Shown here: positions 55,486 through 64,000 of the stretch, piece after piece
How the letters are laid out: the number at the start of each line of letters is the position of its first letter
How positions within the stretch are numbered: the stretch's first letter is position 1
Position numbers and translations under genes: made by a program
Assembly: GCA_037693485.1 (NCBI GenBank)
Contig: CM075345.1
Location: 121,294,001-121,358,000, forward strand
Direction: 5' to 3'
Origin: Kitagawia praeruptora
Lineage: Eukaryota > Streptophyta > Magnoliopsida > Apiales > Apiaceae
DNA length: 64,000 nt
Notes under the pieces: generated by a model
The model's input: only the letters and a program-made list of their open reading frames with translations
Databases searched by the model: none
What the model was told of the DNA's origin: nothing

Positions 55486-57807
55486 ATCTCCCCCTATTTA
55501 TGACTCCAAGATAAAGAGGCATAAATCCAGAGATTGATGATAACAAAAACCACTCTTCAGATTCTTCTTTCATTATGACAGAAAATTTTGATCAAGCTTC
55601 CTTGACACAGTATCTGAGTTGTACCAACTTCACTTGAGTGACTAAGAACTGCTCCCCCTATGTATGGCATCCATTTCTGAGAGTTGTTCTGTATCCACTA
55701 GTTGCTGTTCTTCTGAGATATAGTTCTTAGTTTGCAAATTTCTCCAGTTTGCAAATTTCTCCCCCTTTGGGTGTTAAGAAGATTCTGAACTGAACTATAA
55801 CTTCTCCCCATTTTTTGTTATCAGCAAAAAGAAGGATAAAGTGATGTAGTACCTCAGTAAAATTAGATAAAATAAAGAAGAAGCTGCTCACTCTAATCTC
55901 TCTGATTTTGCATCAGGATCTCATCATGGTTCACTTCTCACAGCTCACCGTCCCTTACTAAAGGGGTACTCAATCTCTCATTTTGCTCTCCTGGAAGAAA
56001 TAGGAGACCACTCTTTACACACATCTCACCTTTTGCCCTAGAACAACCAGGCCTCTCCTGTTTTTCACTTCCTTCCCTCAGTCCTAAAGAGAAACCATGA
56101 GGTTTCACATAGATTGAAGAGAATTGAATGTTAGCATTGATGATCCAAACAGAGATGAAGGTTCAGTTAATTGCTTTTAGAAAAAGCAGAGTGAAGTGAA
56201 GAATGAGTGTTGGCTTCTTCATTAATTGGAATGAAGAATCAAGATTGTTTGGAGTTGTATTGAAGTGCTTCAGTTATCAAATTAGGTATCCATGAGTGGG
56301 GCTGAATCCTCCCATTTATAGAGAATTCATCAACCTGAATTTGAGAAACAGTTAAGAGTAACTTGTGTGTGCTCCCCCTGTGTCTGTGCATCTTGTACTA
56401 ACTCCTTGTTAGATGACAAGTGTCATAGGTTGCACAACTGTGTCCCTTACCCTCACTGATTGTGTTCCTGGTTGGGAACTGGATTCAATAGTTAAAGTCT
56501 GTTGAGAGACTCAAACCAGAAATATGGATGTCCTTATTAATCACCATGCCTTTTTGGGAAGACATAGGATGGCTAGGCTGGTTTTACACACCCTCACCTT
56601 CCTTATTCTTATGGTTTCTTGATGTTCACCACTTCCCTCACCCTCACTTTCCTCCTGGACACTCCCCTCAAGTTAAGATTTGCAAGAATTGTCAACTACA
56701 GCTTGTTGAGAAACTGTAGAGGGGGTTTCAGAGATGTAAATTATGAAAGTATGGTGTGCTGATTGGGTAGAGAATCTGGGGGACATGCCAGCAATTCTCA
56801 GTTCAGCAAAATAAGGCAAAGATTTAGGACAAGAGCTGTTGAGTTAAAAGAGAATGAACTCAGTACCTTTGCTAGGTGAACTGCTGTAAGAGTCTTCTCC
56901 ATATGAAGAACTAATCTCTTAAGTAAGGTGCAGAACACTCATTGTCTTGAGTGGACAAGTTGACATTTGCTTGATGCTGTACTTAGGACAAGAGCCCACT
57001 TGCAGAGACAATTATGAATGATCATTGAAATATCTGCAAAAGTGTTTGTACTTGATCCTAGTGCCATAGTTAGTCAATTTGAAATATGAGTTCAATCAAC
57101 AGAAGTACTTGTTTATGAGTTTTAGAGTTAACTAATAAGACTTGTTGTATAACAGAGTACAAACCAATTATCTCTCATTAAGTTCTAATTCTGAGTAGGT
57201 GTTACAAGGCATATGACAAGCTTATAGAACCTGGTTATTGCAGTCACCAAGTTTGTTGTATGTACACCATTACTCCATCATTATTAGCCTCTATTGTCAG
57301 TTTGAGTCATGAAAATTACTGCAATCTTGACACAAAACTATGCAACTGTGTAGCTTATCAAAGCTCACTGCTAGGGTTAGATGATCAAAACATCATAAAC
57401 AGTATCTAAGTTATCATATCTATGCAGTCTGATTCAGTGAATAAAACAGCCTGATAAGAGTAAAGATAACTTTAATGAAAAGTGTGCCAAATCACAAAAT
57501 AGATCAGAAAGGCGCGAAGTCGAGTTAAGAAAACTAATTCGCAGAGATTAGATTATTAAAACAACTTAAATGATTTGTGCACAGTCCAACTAGGTCTATT
57601 CTAAACATTCTACAGAAGATGAGACATGATCTAATCAGAAAGCGATCTAAAGAGACATGCAAGCAGATTAAAAACCATAGAAATAGTAAGACAATGATTG
57701 GAAACTCCATTTCATAAAAAAATATTACAAAAATGGTCAAAAAGACCATTAAAACAAACAGAACAAAATAACAAAAACTTAAAACTAGACCCCCCCACCT
57801 AAGCCAG
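55486..57807 (-). other. 3' non-coding region of element D
   Basis: No gene. On the minus strand GGGGGAG purine tracts occur at about 55488-55494 (adjacent to the LTR), 55652, 55753 and 56372, with GGGGAG at 55803. A 17-bp block containing GTTTGCAAATTTCTCC is duplicated in tandem at 55729-55762. The long env-like ORF seen in B and C is absent. Confidence 0.65.
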
Positions 57808-58017
57808 CTAAGCAGCCTTGGCTGGGCCTGCAGGGTCTTCAACAGCGTCCTCCCGGTTGCGAGCGCGGAGAACCTCCAGTGCCACTCGCATGGCAGCAAG
57901 GTTCCGCTCTTCTGCAGCGAGGAGCTCATCGATCTTCTCCTGGAGGGCCATCACCTTCTCGTAGAAGGGCATGGCCTCAAACTCTTCTACCAAAACTCTG
58001 AGAATGCTCCTGGTCAT
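57808..58017 (-). CDS. Short third ORF of element D (69 aa, coiled coil)
   Basis: ATG at 58017, stop at 57808. The product is acidic and helical: Glu-Glu-Phe-Glu near residue 11, then heptads of Leu, Ile, Ala and Glu to about residue 55 and an acidic Ala/Pro tail. The codons are much richer in G and C than the rest of element D. A TATA box and a pyrimidine-rich leader precede it. It lies where B and C have the env-like ORF, but I see no similarity to that family and do not recognise it. It may be an accessory gene or a captured fragment. Confidence 0.5.
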   Translation of the reverse strand: MTRSILRVLVEEFEAMPFYEKVMALQEKIDELLAAEERNLAAMRVALEVLRARNREDAVEDPAGPAKAA

Positions 58018-58097
58018 CTTTGATGAGAGGGTTTGAAGAAGGAGAGAAAGGGTTTAGTTTTTGTTAAGAGTGTGTCTAAATGGTGTCTACCCTTTCC

Positions 58098-58105
58098 TAT
58101 TTATA
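58098..58105 (-). promoter_or_regulatory. TATA box before the short ORF of element D
   Basis: TATAAATA on the minus strand, 80 bases before the ATG at 58017. Start at the usual distance would give a leader of about 50 bases. Confidence 0.5.
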
Positions 58106-58716
58106 AGCCCTGAAGTCCTAAGGACGCGACTTAATACTCAGGAAATTAAAGGGTGTAAGATTAACCAAAGGTCACAACTCGTTTAATACATACTAACGCA
58201 TGCAAAAGAGAAACACGGTGTCCTATGCTAATCCTGACGGTCCATTTAGAAAAGATAAAAAGTAAAAGAATTATGTGTGCTATTTGTTCTAAGATCATTT
58301 AAGTCTGACAACTCATGTCTAATCAAATCTAGACAAAATCTCAGAGAACAACACACACAAGACATTTGAAAATTCTGGTCACAAAATAGAGCAAATAAAT
58401 AATATCAACAGATAATTGCACTATTCGACATCTCAAGTAATTGACCATTCGATTTGTCTGATCATTTACTTATTCGACATCTCTCAACATATGACTAGTC
58501 GATATCTCTAATCAAAAGACTAGTTCGACATCTCTAGAAAATTTGTTGATCGATATCTCAAGCATAATAACCATTTGACAACTCAAGTTGGTGCACATAT
58601 TCATTCGATATCTCTTAGCAAATTAGATGTTCGATATCTCCAGAATAAACAACAAAAATAAATAAATCCAGAGAATAAAATTCATTGGCTGCAACAATTT
58701 GAACAGATACTAAAGA
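58106..58716 (-). other. pol to third-ORF spacer of element D
   Basis: Non-coding. About 58425-58650 holds ATTCGACATCTC, TCGATATCTC and related words, the same vocabulary and place as in element B. Confidence 0.7.
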
Positions 58717-61700
58717 TTATGAGAAATTCAACATACCAAGCTCACTTACCAACCTTGAAAAAGTTGCTTCATCCAGAGCTTTAGTAAAAATATCTGCTAA
58801 TTGTTTCTCACTTGGAACAAAATGTAGTTCCACAGTACCTTCCATCACATGCTCTCTGATGAAATGGTATCTAATGTCTATGTGCTTGGTTCTTGAGTGT
58901 TGCACTGGATTCTCAGAAATTGCAATTGCACTTTCGTTGTCACAAAAAATTGGAATTTTCTCAACCTTAACTCCATAGTCAAGAAGTTGATTTCTCATCC
59001 ATAGGATCTGTGCGCAACAACTTCCTGCTGCAATATACTCAGCTTCTGCTGTTGAAGTTGAAACTGAATTCTGCTTCTTACTGAACCAAGAGACCAGCTT
59101 GTTTCCTAGAAATTGACAGGTGCCTGTGGTACTCTTCCTGTCCATCTTACAGCCTGCATAGTCTGCATCTGAATAACCTATTAGATTAAAACCAGAATCT
59201 CTGGGGTACCAAATGCCAAGGTTTGGTGTCCCCTTGAGATACCTGAAAATCCTTTTAATGGCTATTAAATGAGATTCCCTAGGATCAGCTTGGAATCTAG
59301 CACATCAACATGTAGCAAACATAATATCAGGTCTACTAGCAGTTAAATATAAGAGTGATCCAACCATGCCTCTATAGCTCGAAATGTCCACCTTCTTTTC
59401 TTTAGTATTCAGTTCAAGCTTAGCGGCAGTGGCCATGGGGGTTTTTGGAGAAGAGCAATCTGCTAAGTCAAACCTCTTTAAAAGGTCAAAAATATATTTT
59501 GTTTGACTTATAAAAATTCCCTCATTCACTTGTTTAACTTGTAAACCAAGAAAATAAGTTAATTCACCCATCATACCCATTTCATATTTACTTTGCATAA
59601 GTTTGGTAAACCTTTTGCAAAGCTTCTCATCAGTAGACCCAAATATTATATAATCTACATAAATTTGGACAAGTATCATAGAGCCATTGACAGATCTATA
59701 AAAGAGAGTTTTATCTACAGTACCTCTGGTGAAGTGATTCTCAATGAGGAACTGTGAAAGAGTGTCATACCAGGCTCTAGGTGCTTGCTTCAAACCATAG
59801 AGTGCTTTGAGCAAGTAGTAAACATATTCTGGGAAGTTTGGATCTTCAAAGCCAGGAGGTTGACTCACATACACCTCCTCTTCCAGAATACCATTTAGAA
59901 ATGCACTCTTGACATCTATTTGATAGACCTTGAAATTGGCATGAGCTGCATAGGCTAGGAAGATTCTGATTGCTTCTAACCTTGATACAGGTGCAAAGGT
60001 TTCCTCAAAGTCAATTCCTTCTTCTTGACAGTAGCCTTTGGCAACTAGTCTAGCCTTGTTCCTTATCGTCCATCTTGTTCTTGAATACCCATTTAGTGTC
60101 GATCACTGACTTGCCCTTAGGCTTGGGTACAAGTGTCCAAACTTTGTTTCTTTCAAACTGGTTTAGCTCCTCTTGCATAGCTAACACCCAGTCTGGATCT
60201 AGAAGAGCATCTTCAACCTTCTTTGGTTCTTCTTTAGAAAGAAAGCTACTATATAGACATTCTTCTCGAGTTGATCTCCTAGTCTGAACTTTTGCATTGA
60301 AATCACCAATTATCAGCTCAAAGGGGTGATCCTTAGTCATTTGTGGTGGAAAGTTTGACCTTGATGAAGTTACATCAATCTCTTGATGTTGATCATTTTG
60401 GCTTGTTGTTGAGTGTTGACTGTGAGAAACTCCCCCTAAGTGTATGGACCTCGTATTGAGTGAAGTTCTAACAGAATTGTCAACTGATGATTCTTTTTGA
60501 TTCTCAACAGATGCTTCAGCATGATCTTCAACAGATGGAGTGTGTTGCTCTTCTATAGATGGTCCATTCTGCACTTCTCTTGATGGTCCATGTCTGTTCT
60601 CCACACCCATTGTTATTCTTTCTTCATCATCATCTTCACTAGCTTTACTACTTGTCTCATTCTCGAATGAAAGTGACTCATGAAAGCCTTCATCTACAAG
60701 ACCAGATATTTTCTTGTCGTCAAAGATAACATGTATGGATTCTATAACAATGTTGAGTCTTAGGTTGTAGATTCTGTAAGATTTTCCAGCAGAGTATCCA
60801 ACAAATATAGCTTCATCTGCTTTTGAATCAAATTTTCCAAGACTCTCGCCAAAATTCTTCAATATGAAGCATTTGCATCCAAATACATGTAGAAAGTTAA
60901 TTGTTGGCTTCTTGCCTTTGAACAGTTGGTAAGGTGTCATGCCTTTTGCTTGATTGGTCAAAGAAATGTTCTGGGTATAGCATGCAGTATTAACAACTTC
61001 AGCCCAGAAATAGGTTGGCAGTTTTGATTCTTCAAGCATAGTCCTTGCTGCTTCAATGAGAGTTCTGTTCTTTCTTTCCACCACACCATTTTGTTGAGGT
61101 ATTCTTGGTGCAGAGAATTCTTGAGTGATTCCTTCTTCTTCATAGAACTTTCTTAGCATAGAGTTCTTGAACTCAGTTCCATTGTCGCTTCTAATCCTTC
61201 TCACTTTGAAGTGTGGATTGTTGTTGATTGTCTTGATATGTTTAATAATGACCTCCCCTGTCTCATCTTTTGAACGAAGGAAGAAGGTCCAAGTGAACTT
61301 GGAGAAATCATCAACAATTACAAGACAGTATCTGTTGTTGCTTATCGACAATACATTGACTGGTCCAAATAGATCCATGTGCGGAAGCTGCAAGGGTTGA
61401 TCGATTGAGGACATTGACTTGGATTTGAAAGAGGTCTTTCTTTGCTTTCCTTTCCGGAAAGCATCACAAAGTCCATCCTTGGAGAAATCCAATTTTGGGA
61501 TGCCTCTGACCAAATCCTTCTTGACCAATTCATTCATGGCTTTAAAATTCAAGTGTGATAGTCTCTTGTGCCAAAGCCATCCTTCATCCATGCTTGCCTT
61601 GCTGAAAAGGCATGTAGCAGAGTTGGCACTCGTTGAGTTGAAGTCAGCAATGTACATATTTCTTTTTCTATTTCCTGTCATCACTACCTTGTTGTCGTTT

Positions 61701-61993
61701 TTCTTGAAAACAACACAGGCTTCAGATGTGAACCACACATTTTGATTCTTATCACACAGTTGACTGATACTCAGTAGGTTGTGCTTGAGTCCATCAACCA
61801 GTGCTACTTCTTCAATGACAACATTTCCTTGTGAAATCAAGCCATATCCTCTAGTATATCCCTTGCTGTTGTCTCCAAAGGTAATGCTAGGGCCAGCTCT
61901 CTCCTCAAACTTAGTGAGCAGGGTAGAATCTCCAGTCATATGCCTAGAGCAACCACTATCCAAGTACCAAAGATTTTGTCTGTCTCCCTGCAC
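58717..61993 (-). pseudogene. pol of element D, broken
   Basis: From 61993: protease Asp-Ser-Gly-Cys-Ser, pre-integrase region, integrase core with Asp-Asn-Gly and Val-Val-Glu-Arg, hinge and the start of RT, open to 60050. A deletion near 60062 of about 13 bases shifts the frame within RT. The rest of RT (Tyr-Val-Asp-Tyr in place of Tyr-Val-Asp-Asp, a changed catalytic residue, near 59660) and RNase H run to 58717, with one in-frame TGA at 59307-59305. The hinge (about 60430-60600) has Ala/Pro-Ser-Val/Ile-Glu/Asp repeats. Inactive. Confidence 0.9.
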
Positions 61994-62007
61994 ACATCAA
62001 AATCAAA

Positions 62008-64000
62008 TCAAGTTGATTTCGGTACCCAAGTTTCCTTGGGTCCTGCCTTGTTAGCCTTTTTCTTGTTTTTCAAACCCTTACCACCCATGGTTTCAGACTG
62101 AGTTAAATCAATCTTAACTCTTGGTGTAGGTCTCTGAAAAACAGGTTGTTCTACTTGCTCATATGCATTATGACTAGATGTGCAATTTGGCATAGTCTGT
62201 GCTAACATGTTATTCATCATCCATGACAATTGTGACATGTTATAAGCATCATGATATGGTTTATGCATGAATGGAATGTTGGAATAATGACTAAATGCAT
62301 GAGCAGGCTGGACAGACATATATGGCATAACATTCATGGCAGGCACAGGTACTGACTTAGGCATATCAGGCACAGAAGCATTTTTAACAGATTTACAGTT
62401 GGCAGAAAAATGATTAACACTACCACAGTTCACACATCCCTTTTTGGGAGCATATTTATCAGGTGTGTAGTTGCTGTGTTTGTTAATTCCTACCTTGTCA
62501 TTCCTATTCTTCTTATTAGCCTTAGCCTTAGGTTCAGTTTTCTCTAACTTATCCTTCAATTTCTTGGTGGATAGGTGGCCTGTGTTTTCTTGTTCAACTG
62601 ACTTGGTTTTGCTACATTCTCCCAACACAAAGTTTTTGTTGACAGGACCATATTTCTTATGCAATTTAATCAAGGTTGCATTACTAACAATTTTCAACTC
62701 CTTTTGACAATTACTATCCAATGAGTCACTGTCTGATGCAACTTCCCCATCAACTTCCAACTTTGCTCCTGCTAATTTGCAGAAAGAATCAATTCCTTGC
62801 TTATTGCCAATTTCTTCAGTTTTAGCCTTTGATTCTTTCCACTTAGCAATTAAATCCTGTTCCTTTTTCAACTGTTCCTTTTTCAACTGTTCCTTTAAAC
62901 AATCTTCTCTATCTAAAGCCTCAAGCAATCTATCTTTCATATCCTGGTAATCTCTCTTCATTGTTTCAAAATCAATTAACTGAGTCTCTAACAAAGTATT
63001 TCTGTCACCTATCTTAGCATTCAGCTCCTTAATCTTGTTATTCTATTTGTTAAGTGATTTTAGAGTAACATGCATGTTGTACAATTCATTTGAAATTTCA
63101 TTGACAACATTATCACATTCATCTTTGGAAAGCTCAGTTAGATTTGTAGAGTATACCTGGTTGCTTGATGAACTAGCTTCCTCATTATTTCCAATTGCCA
63201 TGAGTGCAAGGTTGAAAAATTCTTCCTCTGCTTCTGAGCTTCCTTCAGCTGCCCAATCATCATCTTTTGATACGAATGCTTTCTCCTTTTGCTTAAGAAG
63301 ATCAAAGTATTTCTTCTTGTAGTCAGTAGATTCATACTGCTTCTTTTCATTCTCAGCTTTGGATTTTCTGCATTCATTGGCAAAGTGGCCAGCAATTCCA
63401 CAGCTATAGCATTTGATCTTTGACCTGTCAACCATGCCCTTGTTAGGTTGATAAGCTTTTCTTGAATTGCCCGGCTCCTGCTGGATTCTTCTTGAATCTC
63501 AACTTTGAGAATCTCTTTGACAGAAATGCCAAATATTCATCTAGATCTTCTGAATCATCTCCACTCAGTGCATCAGGTTCCTCTGTCATTTTGCTCTTGC
63601 TTCTACTAGTTCCAGCTCCACCTTCACAAGTTCTTTGACTTGGTGTGGCTTCCACATTCTTCATCTTCTCTCCATCTTGGTTGGTTGGAATATTGGCCAC
63701 CAAAGCTACATTTCCACCCTTCTTATGGCTCTTCTCAACTTCTTCATCTTGTTGCAACTCGAGCTCATAGGTCTTTAGAATTCCATACAGTCTCTCAAGC
63801 GTATGGTCTTTGTAGTCTTGAGAGTTTCTTAATGAGACTGTTACTGTCTTCCATTCTTTAGGTAAAGACCTTAGAAATTTTAGGTTGGAGTCTTTGGTTT
63901 CATACACTCTTCCATACAATTTTAACCCATTTAACAGTTTTTGAAACCTGCTATATATATCAGTTAGGTTTTCACCTGAATTAAAGTGAAAGTGTTCATA
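62008..64000 (-). pseudogene. gag of element D, N-terminus outside window
   Basis: The frame is open from the right edge to 63443, shifts near 63440, continues to a TAG at 63045-63043 and then in the same frame to 62008. It has the C-terminal part of the Copia gag domain, a CCHC knuckle at about 63370-63412, a coiled coil at 63000-62790 (with a repeated Lys-Glu-Gln-Leu-Lys block at 62855-62905) and a second CCHC knuckle at about 62385-62430. It ends with the same residues as C gag. Pol begins 15 bases later in the -1 frame, but a TGA in that frame lies between them. Confidence 0.88.

Larger units (their letters stand above)
53958..64000 (-). mobile_element. Sirevirus-type Copia element D, 5' end outside window
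   Basis: On the minus strand, entering from the right edge: gag, pol, spacer, a short third ORF, a non-coding region with polypurine tracts and a 1528-bp 3' LTR. Its gag and pol are closest to those of C by eye (same C-terminal gag residues and similar hinge repeats), but its LTR carries the TCGAAT words of B. The 5' LTR is not in the window. Confidence 0.9.

Noticed and set aside
56528..56719. Small plus-strand ORF in element D
   Set aside because: No homologous position in the other elements, no start context and low complexity.
1..64000. Host genes, tRNA or rRNA genes
   Set aside because: No such gene is recognisable; the tRNA-like matches are primer binding sites of the retroelements.

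Overview
The window is nuclear DNA from a large, repeat-rich eudicot plant genome. It holds no host gene I can recognise. Almost every base belongs to transposable elements: four Ty1/Copia elements of the Sirevirus type (A, B, C, D; Met-tRNA primer sites, long gag, a pol hinge, and a third ORF after pol), one Ty3/Gypsy Athila element, one short LTR element that carries only gag and protease, one small Helitron, and a possible MITE. The species cannot be named from this sequence.

Layout. Element A (minus strand) fills 1-8282; its 3' end lies left of the window. 8283-9983 is gene-poor DNA with a possible MITE. A small Helitron (9984-53933) is split by element B (minus strand, 10173-53210, target duplication CATCC). 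B is split in its 5' LTR by element C (plus strand, 26671-52696, duplication GATAT). C is split inside its third ORF by an Athila composite (plus strand, 36535-49573, duplication TCAAG). B also carries a gag-protease element (16469-19352) between pol and its third ORF. Element D (minus strand) starts at 53958 and runs off the right edge. Hand-compared LTR identities agree with the nesting: B about 97%, C about 99%, Athila about 99.5%, gag-protease element about 99%.

The coding regions are mostly broken, chiefly by single in-frame stops and less often by small indels. Gag, protease, integrase, reverse transcriptase and RNase H motifs are still easy to read. The third ORF of A, B and C is one homologous env-like family. 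D has a 69-codon ORF in that position, and Athila has its own unrelated third ORF.

The most unusual signal is that each Sirevirus carries its own short word, repeated many times in both orientations. In C it is TCAACGGATA, in B and D words ending in TCGAAT, and in A CAGAGTTT. The words cluster in the LTR and in the spacer between pol and the third ORF. In A and C they also lie inside coding sequence, where they are translated as repeated short peptides. Short direct TATA boxes precede the third ORFs of C, D and Athila, suggesting separate transcription of those ORFs.
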